Source of the DNA: Micromonospora sp. KC723
Lineage (GTDB): Bacteria; Actinomycetota; Actinomycetes; Mycobacteriales; Micromonosporaceae
Direction: 5' to 3'
Length of the DNA stretch: 61,280 nt
Assembly: GCF_004348595.1 (NCBI RefSeq)
Contig: NZ_SMKD01000018.1
Location: 1-61,280, forward strand
Both the position numbers and the translations under genes were made by a program. The notes beneath the pieces were generated by a model that worked only from the letters and a program-made list of their open reading frames with translations, made no database searches and was not told the origin of the DNA. Shown here piece after piece: positions 42,871 to 51,305 of the stretch (the first letter of the stretch is position 1; each line of letters begins with the position of its first letter).

Positions 42871-43804
42871 CCCGCCCCGTCCGCTGGGCCAGCCGCAGCA
42901 CCTGCTCCCCGGAGAGCAGCCCGAGCACCACGGGCACGGTCACCAGCACCCGCTTCTCGCGCGGGTTCAGCCGCAGCACCCGGCCCAGCTCGCGCACCGC
43001 CTCCCGGCGGCGCCGCCCCGAGGCCAGCGCGAAGGCGATCTGCCCGTGCAACCGGGCCAGTCCCCTACGGCTGCCGGCCAGCTCGGGATGCTTGTCGAGC
43101 AGGTACCGGGTGGCCTCCACGATCATCGCCCAGCGGCCGAAGAAGAACGAGCCGCCGTGCCAGTCCACCACCACCAGCACCTCCGGCACGACCACCACCG
43201 GGCCGTGCGCGGCGATCCGCAGCAGCCACTCGTAGTCCTCGCCGTAGCCGCCGGGCAGCTCCTCGTCGACCGGGCCGACGGCGTCCCAGGTGGACCGGCG
43301 GATCAGCAGGGTGCTGGAGTGCACCTCCATGACCCGGTCCTCGATGAAGTCGGCCAGGGTCACCTCGGCGGCGGCGAGGCGGCGTTCCTTGGCGACGCCG
43401 GGGCCCTCCAGCCGGATGCCGCAGCTGGCCGCGGCGGCGTCGGGCCGCTCGGTGAGCAGCGCCACCTGGCGGCGCAGCTTGGCCGCCAGCCAGAAGTCGT
43501 CGTCGTCACAGAACGCGACCAGTTCGTGGCTGGCCGCCGCCACGCCGGTGTTCCGGCCACCCGGCAGCCCCCGGGACCGGCTGTTGGCCACGTACCGCAG
43601 GGTGCGGTTCGCCGGCACCGGCAGGTCGAGCGGGCGGATGTCGGTGTGGTCGTAGACCACCAGGCACTCCACCGGGCCGGGATGGTCCTGGTCCAGGACC
43701 GCCCGGACCGCGCGTTCCAGCAGCCCCGGACGGTCCCGGGTGGCCACCACCACGGTCACCGGCGGGTACGCCGGACCAGCTTCCGGCCGGTCACGGTCAG
43801 TCAC
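42863..43804 (-). CDS. Family 2 glycosyltransferase
   Basis: This is a cytoplasmic inverting GT-A fold enzyme of 313 residues. It starts 'VTVVVATRDRPGLLERAVRA' after a short tail; the nucleotide-sugar/metal motif is 'ELVAFCDDDDFW', and the acceptor-side block is 'DAVGPVDEELPGGYGEDYEW', with the catalytic-base type Glu/Asp. The donor and acceptor sugars cannot be told. The GTG start lies inside the end of the chain-length gene (8-base overlap), with GGAG 6 bases upstream. Confidence 0.88.
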   Translation of the reverse strand: MTDRDRPEAGPAYPPVTVVVATRDRPGLLERAVRAVLDQDHPGPVECLVVYDHTDIRPLDLPVPANRTLRYVANSRSRGLPGGRNTGVAAASHELVAFCDDDDFWLAAKLRRQVALLTERPDAAAASCGIRLEGPGVAKERRLAAAEVTLADFIEDRVMEVHSSTLLIRRSTWDAVGPVDEELPGGYGEDYEWLLRIAAHGPVVVVPEVLVVVDWHGGSFFFGRWAMIVEATRYLLDKHPELAGSRRGLARLHGQIAFALASGRRRREAVRELGRVLRLNPREKRVLVTVPVVLGLLSGEQVLRLAQRTGRGV

Positions 43805-45443
43805 GTCCCGCTCCGGTCACCACGAACCCGAACGGCTCCACCCCGACCGACCGCAGCCGCTCCACCAGCTGGGTCAGCTGCTGGACGCGGGTGATGTCCC
43901 GGGCGGTGACCAGCACCGCCCGGCCCTCCCGGGCGGCCCGCACGCCGCGTTCGTCGTGCAGCGCCGGCGGAGCGTCGAGCAGGGTGAGCCCTGCCGAGGA
44001 GGGGCTGTCGAGGTTGACCAGGTGCACCCTGCCGGTGCCGATCCGCAGCTCCACCCCCTCCGCCGCGCCGCCGGCGTCCGGACCGGACCGGGACGCGGGC
44101 GGAATGACCTGGGTCTCCTCGCTCGTGGTGGACCGGTACACCCCGTTCGTCTCGGGCGTGCTCGGGAACGGGCGGGGCTTGCGGACCGCCGGGATCACCA
44201 TGGTGTCCTCCGGGCCGCCGCCCGCGCCGGGCGACACGGTGGCCGCCGGCACCGGCGTGGCCGCGGGCGCCGGCCGGGGCCGGGGCACCTGGGTGCGGGC
44301 CGGCTCCACCGGCGGGTTGCGACGCTGCGCGTCCAGCATCAACGGACGGATCCGGTCCACGGCCTCCGGGGTGAGACCGAGGCGCACCTCGTGGCCGGCG
44401 GCGGCGAGCACCACGGCGAGGCCGGCACTGATCTGCTCCCGGCCCTCGTCGGCGGCGGACGAGAGCACCACCAGCGGGGTGCGCTGCGGCCCGTCCAGCC
44501 AGCGGGCCAGGGCGAGCACCAGGTACCGCAGGTCGGCCTCGTCGGGCTGCCCACCCGGGCCGCGACGGACCGTGCCGAGCAGCGGCGCGCCGATCACCGC
44601 GGTGGCGTCCGCGGCGGTACGCACCCGGCGGTCCAGCGATTCCAGGACGAAGGCCACCAGCCCGCCCAGCAGCAGGCCACCGAGCAGGCCCGCCAGCAGG
44701 ATCAGCGGCGCGGCGTCCCGGCTGGACGGAACCGGGGTACGGGCGGCGCTGGTCACCGAACCCGGGCTCAGGTCGGCCGAGGCCACCTTGGACCGCTGCT
44801 CCGCGAGGGTGGCGAGCTGGTCGTTGAGCGCCCGGAGCTGGTCCAGCAGGGCGCTGGTGCGCGGCGAGGGGTTGCTCGACACCTGGCTGCTCGGCAGCGC
44901 CTTCTGGGTGGTGGCGCGTTGGGCGGTGACCACGGCGATGGTGTCGTCGTACGACTTGAGCACCGCCGCGCGCTGGTTCTCGTACATGCCCTTGCGCAGC
45001 TCCAGGTAGGCCTGGGCGGCGCCGTTCGCGCCCTCGACCGCCTCCCGCTCGCTGCGCCCGGCGTAGCTGAAGCGCATCACCTGACCGCCGACCGGCGTCT
45101 CGACCTCCAGGGCGTCGGCCACGTCCTCCTGGTCCCGGTCGGTGATGCCGGCGACCCGGTCGATGACGTCGTTGCTGGTGGCGATGCCGCTCTCGGCCGT
45201 CATGTTCACCGCCCGGTCGGCGGCGACGGACTGCACCGAGAACGGGTCGGTGACCACCGGCCGGACCACCACGGCCGTCGTCGCCGTGTACGTCGCCGGC
45301 AGCACGAACAGGTAGCCGAGTACGGCCAGCAGCACCAGCGCCGCGGAGGCGAGCACGATCCGCCACCGGCGCAGCGGTATGCGGGCCAGCTCGACGAGGC
45401 CGACCGGGCGTTGCCGGGCGGAAGCGACGTCGGTCACGTCCAT
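43797..45443 (-). CDS. Wzz-like chain-length regulator with degenerate BY-kinase-like domain
   Basis: This 548-residue membrane protein has two transmembrane helices: 'WRIVLASAALVLLAVLGYLF' near residue 27 and 'LILLAGLLGGLLLGGLVAFV' near 245, with an extracytoplasmic coiled-coil-prone region between, ending in a 'PVPSSRDAAP' proline motif. This is the Wzz/CapA plan. The cytoplasmic half should be a CpsD/Etk-type tyrosine kinase, but the Walker A position reads 'LSSAADEGREQISAGLAVVL', with no GK[ST]. Walker-B-like 'LTLLDAPPA' is near the C-terminus, and a disordered Pro-rich linker separates parts. No Tyr cluster ends the protein. It probably controls chain length without kinase activity. Confidence 0.82.
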   Translation of the reverse strand: MDVTDVASARQRPVGLVELARIPLRRWRIVLASAALVLLAVLGYLFVLPATYTATTAVVVRPVVTDPFSVQSVAADRAVNMTAESGIATSNDVIDRVAGITDRDQEDVADALEVETPVGGQVMRFSYAGRSEREAVEGANGAAQAYLELRKGMYENQRAAVLKSYDDTIAVVTAQRATTQKALPSSQVSSNPSPRTSALLDQLRALNDQLATLAEQRSKVASADLSPGSVTSAARTPVPSSRDAAPLILLAGLLGGLLLGGLVAFVLESLDRRVRTAADATAVIGAPLLGTVRRGPGGQPDEADLRYLVLALARWLDGPQRTPLVVLSSAADEGREQISAGLAVVLAAAGHEVRLGLTPEAVDRIRPLMLDAQRRNPPVEPARTQVPRPRPAPAATPVPAATVSPGAGGGPEDTMVIPAVRKPRPFPSTPETNGVYRSTTSEETQVIPPASRSGPDAGGAAEGVELRIGTGRVHLVNLDSPSSAGLTLLDAPPALHDERGVRAAREGRAVLVTARDITRVQQLTQLVERLRSVGVEPFGFVVTGAGRD

Positions 45444-45573
45444 CAGTCAGGTCCTTGCACGATGAGGGGTGGGCGGCCGGAACGGCCGGGTGACGACCGC
45501 GCGGGGCAGGTGGTCGTCTCATTCTCGCCGAACGGCCGCCGGCGGTCGACAGCCGACCGGCTCGTTGCGATAC

Positions 45574-45614
45574 GGGCGGTCCGCCGGTGTCACGGGGACA
45601 CCGACGGACCGCCC
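45574..45614 (-). terminator. Terminator after the beta-propeller gene
   Basis: Seventeen-base arms (GGGCGGTCCGCCGGTGT / ACACCGACGGACCGCCC) pair at 16 of 17 positions around a 7-base loop, beginning 18 bases after the propeller gene stop on the minus strand. It separates that gene from the six-gene glycan operon. The rest of the 188-base gap shows nothing else clear. Confidence 0.82.
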
Positions 45615-45631
45615 GGTGGTCGTCGAACCGG

Positions 45632-47632
45632 TCAGGAGGTGGCGAAGAACAACGTCGGGCTCGTCCACTTCGGCGGCGTGACGCCCCGGGGCGACAGGTA
45701 CGCGACACTGCGGGTGGAAGAGCCGATCGGTGTCCTCGACATCGCGACGAGGACCGCCCCGGCGCCGTCGACGGCGGTGCCGTCGAACGGCACGGAGCGC
45801 AGGGCGCCGTCGGTGTTGCCGTACACGAGCTTGCCGTTGACCCAGGCCATGCCCCGCACGTTTGCCCAGTTCAGGCCGACGCTGGGCAGGGTGAACTCGG
45901 TGCAGCCGATGATCGAGCCGTCCGGCTCCAGGTAGCGGTAGAACAGCTTGCCGGTGCCGGCCCTGGTGTAGTACATCCGCCCGTCGAGGTAGAACGCCCC
46001 GCTCATGGTCGACGGCTTGTACCAGTCGTTGAAGCCGCTGCTGACCCACGGGGCGCCCACCGTGCCGCCGGTGAACGCCGACACCTGGAGGGAGCTGCCC
46101 TGGGGAGCGGCGGCGTCGGTCCTGGACCAGTAGAGCCTGTCGCCGATCGAGAACGCCGCGCCGGCGGCGGTCAGGTTCGGCTGGCTGCTGGTGACCGGGG
46201 GGCCGATGGTGGTGCCGTTGAACGAGACCTTCGTCGTCTGGCCGTTGCCGGTGCCGAGGTAGAGGTAGCCGGAGGCCGCCGCCGGCGCGTTGGTGGCCGG
46301 GACGGTCCGCCCGCTGGCGAGCGGGAAGAGGCCCAGCCGGCCGTGGTACTCGTTGCCGAGGCCGTCGCTGTCGAACCCGGCGTAGATGCCGTCGCTGCCA
46401 CGCCACAGCTCCCACACGATCGGGCCCCAGGCGGTGGTGCCCGACGGGGCGCCGGAGCGGGTCGGGTTCCACACCAGCGGCATGCCGTTGATCGGGTCGA
46501 GCGCGCCCAGGCCGTACCGGTTGATGGCGCCGGCACCGGCGGAGTCGTCGCCGTTGGCGTTGTTCAGCCAGCGGAAGTGCCCGCCGACGTAGACCACGTT
46601 GTCGGCGGCCTCGATCGAGGTCACCGAGTCGTGCCCGGTGTCGTTGACCCAGGTGCCGTCGATGGCCGCACCCCGGGCGGCGGACTCGAACCGGGCGATC
46701 GTGTCGCAGTACGCCCCGGCGGACCGGCCGCCGTCGGCGGCGATCACGAAGTAGCTGCCGTCGTCGGAGAAGTCGACGTCCCGGGCGTAGAACGGGAACC
46801 CTCTGATCGTGCAGGGCGCCACGTACCGCTGGGTGCTCCAGTTGGCGACCTTCGGCGTGCCCTTGAGCCCCTCGACCAGCACCACCTGGTTACGGTCGAG
46901 GCCGTTGACCTTGGTGAAGTTGCCGACCGCGACCAGGGTGTTGCCGTCCGGCGCGACGTCCAGGCCCCAGACCAGCTGCTGTTCGGTACGGGCCACGCTG
47001 GCGTCGATCTGGAAGGTCGGGTCGATCGCGCCGGTACGGGCGTCGAGCCGGGCCAGCAGTGAGTGCGCGGTGCCGTTGACCCAGGCGAACGCGCCGGCGA
47101 TGTAGAGCTTGTCACCGGCGACGACGGTCCGCCGGACCAGGCCACCGTCGCTGCGGCCGACCCAGGAGGCGATGGTGGCGCCGGTGTTCGGGTCCAGCTG
47201 CACGAGGTTCTTGCGTTCCACGCCGTTGACCGTCTTGAACGCGCCGCCGACGATCAGCCTGCCGTCCGGGCTGATCGCCAGGGCGTGCACCGCGCCGTCG
47301 AGCTGCGGGGCGAAGGTCGTCTTCAACGCCCCGGTTGCCTTGTCGTAGGCGAAGAGGTAGTTGCGGGTCGTCCAGCTCGCGGCACCCGCGGCCTTCACCG
47401 AGGTGAAGGAGCCGCCGACGTAGATCGTGGAGCCGATCTCGGCGAAGGCCTTCGCGTCCCCGTTCTGCGCGTGCGGGGTGTTGTCCACGGGATTCGGGTT
47501 GGTCAGGGCCATGGCGACCGGGGTGAGCGGCCCCGCCTGGGCGGGCACCGCGAGCAGACCGGCGAGCAGCACCGGCGCGGCAAGCACGGCGAGCCACCGT
47601 CGACCCGATCGCGACGACGTTCGGAGAAGCAC
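45632..47632 (-). CDS. Secreted beta-propeller-like protein with delta-60-type repeats
   Basis: This exported 666-residue protein starts with a signal peptide ('RWLAVLAAPVLLAGLLAVPA' then QA, cut near residue 33) and has no other membrane helix. The body repeats 'IYVGGSFTSVKAAGAA', 'LIVGGAFKTVNGVERKNL', 'LYIAGAFAWVNGTAHSLL', 'LVAVGNFTKVNGLDRNQV' and 'VYVGGHFRWLNNANG', i.e. GGxFxxVNG blades alternating with 'LDxxTG' strands, which should fold as a beta-propeller. The function is unknown; carbohydrate or cell-wall binding is plausible from context. The GTG start at 47632 follows GGGGGAA by 3-4 bases; a more distant ATG at 47665 has a poorer site. Confidence 0.8.
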   Translation of the reverse strand: MLLRTSSRSGRRWLAVLAAPVLLAGLLAVPAQAGPLTPVAMALTNPNPVDNTPHAQNGDAKAFAEIGSTIYVGGSFTSVKAAGAASWTTRNYLFAYDKATGALKTTFAPQLDGAVHALAISPDGRLIVGGAFKTVNGVERKNLVQLDPNTGATIASWVGRSDGGLVRRTVVAGDKLYIAGAFAWVNGTAHSLLARLDARTGAIDPTFQIDASVARTEQQLVWGLDVAPDGNTLVAVGNFTKVNGLDRNQVVLVEGLKGTPKVANWSTQRYVAPCTIRGFPFYARDVDFSDDGSYFVIAADGGRSAGAYCDTIARFESAARGAAIDGTWVNDTGHDSVTSIEAADNVVYVGGHFRWLNNANGDDSAGAGAINRYGLGALDPINGMPLVWNPTRSGAPSGTTAWGPIVWELWRGSDGIYAGFDSDGLGNEYHGRLGLFPLASGRTVPATNAPAAASGYLYLGTGNGQTTKVSFNGTTIGPPVTSSQPNLTAAGAAFSIGDRLYWSRTDAAAPQGSSLQVSAFTGGTVGAPWVSSGFNDWYKPSTMSGAFYLDGRMYYTRAGTGKLFYRYLEPDGSIIGCTEFTLPSVGLNWANVRGMAWVNGKLVYGNTDGALRSVPFDGTAVDGAGAVLVAMSRTPIGSSTRSVAYLSPRGVTPPKWTSPTLFFATS

Positions 47633-47790
47633 TGATTCCCCCAATGATGAAGTGAGATCCTGCATAGCTTGCTGCGTCCGGATTTGTCGCACCATCAACC
47701 GACCGGTCCACTTCGGTGGCGGCTCGGTCCGCTCCGTCCGTACGGGTCGCTCCGCGCGTCGACGACGTCGACCGGTGGGCGTGCCGGACG

Positions 47791-48732
47791 TCACGCCGCC
47801 CACCGGAACGGGAGAACGGAACCGGCCGTGCCGACCGTCCACGACGCCGCCTCCGCCAGGTCCTCGACGGTGATCGCGTCGGCCTCCCGGGCCAGCACCA
47901 GCCCGCGCCGGCCCAGCTCGCGGGCCATCTCGACCTGGTGGTCGTCGACGTGTTCCCCGTGCGCCCGGCGCCGGGGCACGTAGATCGCGCGGTGCCCGGC
48001 GCGCATCGCCGCCAGCGCGGAGCCGACCCCGGCGTGGGTCACCACCACGTCCGCCTCCCGGATGGCCTGCTGCATCTCCGCGTACGGCACCTGCCGGCGG
48101 GCGCCGGCGGGCATCCGCGGCACCTCGGTCGCCCCCACCTGCCAGAGGATCTCCGCCTCCCGGGGCAGGACGTCGACCAGGCGGGCCAGCAGGCGCGGGA
48201 AACCGAACCGGTCGTGGGTGCCGAGCGCCACCACGATCCGCGACACCGGCCGGGGCTCGGGCCGTCGGGAAGGGGCGTAGCCGTCGAAGATGGAGCCGCC
48301 GTACCGCCACCGGCCCCTCGCCCAGCCCGGGTACTGGGTGTAGAGCTGGGTGCGGGGCAGCCCGGCGACCAGGCGTCCGGTCAGCGAGGGCCCTTCGGTA
48401 CGGGTGGCGCTCTCGATGTAGTGGCAGGCCAGGCCACGCCCTGCGGCCGGCAGGAAGAACGACGCGGCCACGCTGGCGCCGGTGCTGATCACCCGGCGGA
48501 ACCGGCCACCGCCCAGCACCCGCCGGGCGGCGAACAGGTCACGCAGCGCGCCCGCCACGTCCCGGGTGGTCGCCGGCGGGACGTGGATGACCTCCTGGCC
48601 GTCGAGCAGGGAACGGCTCTGCGGCGAGTCGAAGGTGACCCAGACGCAGTCGTCCTGCACGCCGAGGCGCGGCGCGAGGTCGTGCAACTCCGCGAGGTGT
48701 CCCCCGGTGGAGGCGACGAGAAGGGTGGTCAC
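47791..48732 (-). CDS. GT28-type glycosyltransferase (EpsF/Alg13-14-like, single chain)
   Basis: This 313-residue GT-B fold protein starts 'VTTLLVASTGGHLAELHDLA', the Alg14-like GGH acceptor motif, and 'VISTGASVAASFF'. It continues into a C-terminal half with 'IVVALGTHDRFGFPRLL' and 'READVVVTHAGVGSALAAMR', the Alg13/MurG nucleotide-sugar motif, then 'YVPRRRAHGEHVDDHQVEMA'. It is likely to add a HexNAc or similar sugar to a lipid-linked intermediate. Fused Alg14-Alg13-like enzymes are common in capsule and exopolysaccharide loci. It starts at the GTG; longer reading frames are shadows. Confidence 0.85.
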   Translation of the reverse strand: MTTLLVASTGGHLAELHDLAPRLGVQDDCVWVTFDSPQSRSLLDGQEVIHVPPATTRDVAGALRDLFAARRVLGGGRFRRVISTGASVAASFFLPAAGRGLACHYIESATRTEGPSLTGRLVAGLPRTQLYTQYPGWARGRWRYGGSIFDGYAPSRRPEPRPVSRIVVALGTHDRFGFPRLLARLVDVLPREAEILWQVGATEVPRMPAGARRQVPYAEMQQAIREADVVVTHAGVGSALAAMRAGHRAIYVPRRRAHGEHVDDHQVEMARELGRRGLVLAREADAITVEDLAEAASWTVGTAGSVLPFRWAA

Positions 48733-48803
48733 GTCGTGCCCACTTCCGTGTCGAGGGGTGTCGGTCGTCGCGGGTCGAGGGGGCGCTGCGCCCGCCCCGG
48801 GGT

Positions 48804-49631
48804 TCAGCCGCCGGTCGGGACGCTCTCGCGGACGGGCACGGCCCGTGGCACCGGCGGCCGGATCCGCCCCTCGGCGACGAGCAGCGCCAGCGCCGTCACC
48901 CCGAACAGCAGCACGGCGAAGATCCACCCGCCGATCACGTCGGTCAGCCAGTGCTTCTCGGCGTAGATCCGGGTGTAGCCCTCCATGCTGACCAGCGTCA
49001 CCACCCCGGTCATCAGGGCCACCCGGCCCGCGCGCGGGATGCGCCAGGTCAGCATGGCCAACACGGCGATGGTGCCGAAGGTCGACATGATCCGGGCGCA
49101 CCCGCCCGACGGGTAGGTGCCCAGGTCGGTCGGCGGGTGCCCCCGGTCGACCATGGTCGCCAGGATCGCCTGCACGTACTGCTCCACGATGAACTGCAGC
49201 GGCATCGCGAGCAGCGGCACCCACCACTGGCGGCGCCGCCACAGCACGGCGAAGACCAGCGCGGCGACCCCGGTGACCCACTTCAGCGGGTAGCGGTCGC
49301 CCAGCGCGGTGTAGAAGGAGTTCAGCTCCGCCCAGGTGGCGACGCGGCGGGCGTGCACGTACTCGAAGACCGGGTGGTCGACCTGCGGTTCGAGCCGGGC
49401 CAACGCCTCGCCGAGCGGCCAGCAGACGGCGACCACCGCGGCGCAACCGGCCAGCAGCAGCACCAGCGCCGCCCCGACCCGGCCGAACGCGTCGGTGAGC
49501 CCGGCGACGGCGACCCGGAGTCGCCACGCCGGCCGGCCGGCCCGCACCGCGGGCACCCGGCGGGCCAGCGCCGGCACCAGCACGAGAGGCAGCACCACCG
49601 ACAGTGCCCCGAGCGCGTAGATGAGGATCAT
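48804..49631 (-). CDS. PAP2-fold membrane protein with altered phosphatase motifs
   Basis: This 275-residue membrane protein has six or so hydrophobic segments. The PAP2 C3 motif is intact in 'GYTRIYAEKHWLTDVIGGW' (Arg, His, Asp). The C2 motif reads 'YPSGGCARIMSTFG' with Gly where PSGH has the catalytic His, and I see no clear KxxxxxxRP C1 motif ('ATMVDRGHPPTDLG' occupies the place). It may therefore be a PAP2-fold transferase or inactive homologue rather than an undecaprenyl-pyrophosphate phosphatase. It lies upstream of the GT28-type gene. Confidence 0.8.
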   Translation of the reverse strand: MILIYALGALSVVLPLVLVPALARRVPAVRAGRPAWRLRVAVAGLTDAFGRVGAALVLLLAGCAAVVAVCWPLGEALARLEPQVDHPVFEYVHARRVATWAELNSFYTALGDRYPLKWVTGVAALVFAVLWRRRQWWVPLLAMPLQFIVEQYVQAILATMVDRGHPPTDLGTYPSGGCARIMSTFGTIAVLAMLTWRIPRAGRVALMTGVVTLVSMEGYTRIYAEKHWLTDVIGGWIFAVLLFGVTALALLVAEGRIRPPVPRAVPVRESVPTGG

Positions 49632-49954
49632 CGGCGGTCACCGCCGCTCCGCACGGCGTACCCGCCGACGTCTGTCCACCGGGCGGCCCCTCGCCCGGCG
49701 TGCGCTGCCGTTGTCATCGCTCTCCCTGCCCTGCCGGCCGACGGCCGAACCTGCCCCACACCCGGAGAGTCCGGCGACGCCCCACGCCACCCGGAACCAC
49801 GTCGACCACGCCGCCCCAGCGGCGATGATCGGGCGGTGCCACAGTAGTGGAACCCGTGGGTTCAGCGGTAGCGCGGGTGCCTCACCTGCGATTTTTCCGC
49901 CATCTTCGGTCGGGGAACGGACAGTTGCGTGCCGGTCACCGGGCCTGCGGGTAT
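49632..49954. other. 323-bp gap, no gene seen
   Basis: Between the APH-like and PAP2-like genes I find no convincing coding frame. It includes a 14-base palindrome (GAACCCGTGGGTTC, 49850-49863) and a short T-rich patch near 49890 that breaks the GC-rich background. The palindrome could be an operator; a promoter for the PAP2-like gene probably lies here but no clear hexamers stand out. Confidence 0.5.
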
Positions 49955-51199
49955 TCAGGTCGCCGGCCCGAGCCGCTCGGCGAGCAGCTCCAGCAGCGCG
50001 GGATGCAACCGCCGGCTCCAGCCGCCCCCACCGGCCGCCAACTCCGCCGTACGCAGCCACAGCTCGACGAGGTAGGCGTCGCCGACCAACCGGCGGCGGA
50101 CCCCGTCGAGGCCGCACACCTGTCCGTGCCGGGCGAGCACCTCGTCCATCTCCGCCGCCGCCTGCGGCACCGGCCGGTCTCCCAATGACAGGGCACTCTG
50201 GAACCCCTGATGGGCGAGATCGAAGCCGACCGGACGGTGCGGTCCGCTGTTCTCCCAGTCCCAGACCATCAGCCGACCACGGTGGACACCCAGGTTCCAC
50301 GGCACCCAGTCGCCGTGCCAGTCACCGAACTCCAGTCCCACCGTGCCGTCCCGCGCGGCCAGCGCCGCCACGGCGGCGCGGACCGGCCCACCGGCCCGCT
50401 CGGCGCGGGCGACCAGGTCGGCCATAAAGGGCGAACCGGCCAGCAGCCGGGGCGCGGCCGGCGGACCTCCCCGACGCGCGACGGCCAGCATCGCGGCCAC
50501 CCTCGGCCGGTACGGGTGAGGCAGCCGGCGCACCCGACGCGGCATCGGCGCGACCAGGGTCACCGCCAGGTCGCGCCAGCGCAGCTCCCGCTCCAGTCGC
50601 GGCACGTCCGGAAAGTCACCGCCGTCGCGGGGCAGCTCGCGCAGCGCGGCGGCCTCCGCCGCGACCATCGCCCGCGTCGCGTCGTTCCACCCGATCTTCG
50701 CGTACCCCCGGGGGGCTCCCCGGTCGTCGAAGAGTTGCAGGGTCGGCTTGTGGTGTGGGTCCGGGGGCCGGATCCCGATCGCCGCGTGCAGCCGGCACCC
50801 GGCCGAACGGCTCAGCTCGTGGGTGAGCAGCAGCTCCGCCGGGTCGACCCGGTCGGGCACGGCGACGGTCAGCACCGGCATCCGGGCCAGGCCGGTGCCG
50901 CCCAGGCCGGCCAGGATCCCGACCGCGAGCCGGTTGACCCGCACCCGGGGCGGTCGCAGCGCGTTGTACGCCAGGGTCGAGGCGGCCCCGACCCGGCGGG
51001 AGGCCAGTGGCAGCAGGAACCTCGCCCGCGCCACGGACGGCACCACGGCGTACCGGGCGGCGACCCGGTGACCGGGCGGCGGTGGGGACGCCGTGGTGGA
51101 GACGTCCAGCCACAGCCGGGGGTCGCCGAAGATGGCCCGGCTCACCCAGCCGATGCCGTCCGACCGGTCCCGTGGATCCGCCGCCCGGTGCACCGTCAT
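49955..51199 (-). CDS. Aminoglycoside-phosphotransferase-fold kinase-like protein
   Basis: This 414-residue soluble protein has the APH/choline-kinase catalytic core: 'EFGDWHGDWVPWNLG' (Brenner-type HGDxxxxN with catalytic Asp and metal Asn) and 'LMVWDWENSGPHRPVGFDLA' (the DWE metal motif). The N-terminal lobe includes 'PRGYAKIGWND' with the ATP-binding Lys in place. A long N-terminal extension (about 150 residues) precedes the lobe. The substrate is unknown; its place in a glycan island suggests a sugar, nucleoside or lipid-head kinase rather than drug resistance. Confidence 0.72.
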   Translation of the reverse strand: MTVHRAADPRDRSDGIGWVSRAIFGDPRLWLDVSTTASPPPPGHRVAARYAVVPSVARARFLLPLASRRVGAASTLAYNALRPPRVRVNRLAVGILAGLGGTGLARMPVLTVAVPDRVDPAELLLTHELSRSAGCRLHAAIGIRPPDPHHKPTLQLFDDRGAPRGYAKIGWNDATRAMVAAEAAALRELPRDGGDFPDVPRLERELRWRDLAVTLVAPMPRRVRRLPHPYRPRVAAMLAVARRGGPPAAPRLLAGSPFMADLVARAERAGGPVRAAVAALAARDGTVGLEFGDWHGDWVPWNLGVHRGRLMVWDWENSGPHRPVGFDLAHQGFQSALSLGDRPVPQAAAEMDEVLARHGQVCGLDGVRRRLVGDAYLVELWLRTAELAAGGGGWSRRLHPALLELLAERLGPAT

Positions 51200-51305
51200 G
51201 CCGCCCTGCCTTCCGCCCGTGGGCTGACGCTGGCCGACACGATAGGCCGTGCGGACACCCGCCGGCCCGGCGGCCGACCGCGGTCAGGCCACCGCCACGG
51301 TGCCG

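Noticed and set aside
49638..50300. Possible minus-strand gene overlapping the APH-like 3' end
   Set aside because: It overlaps an intact gene for half its length and is Arg/Gly/Ala-rich with no conserved motif.
49955..51199. Aminoglycoside resistance gene
   Set aside because: Only the generic APH-fold catalytic motifs match; the N-terminal extension and the glycan context do not support an antibiotic substrate.
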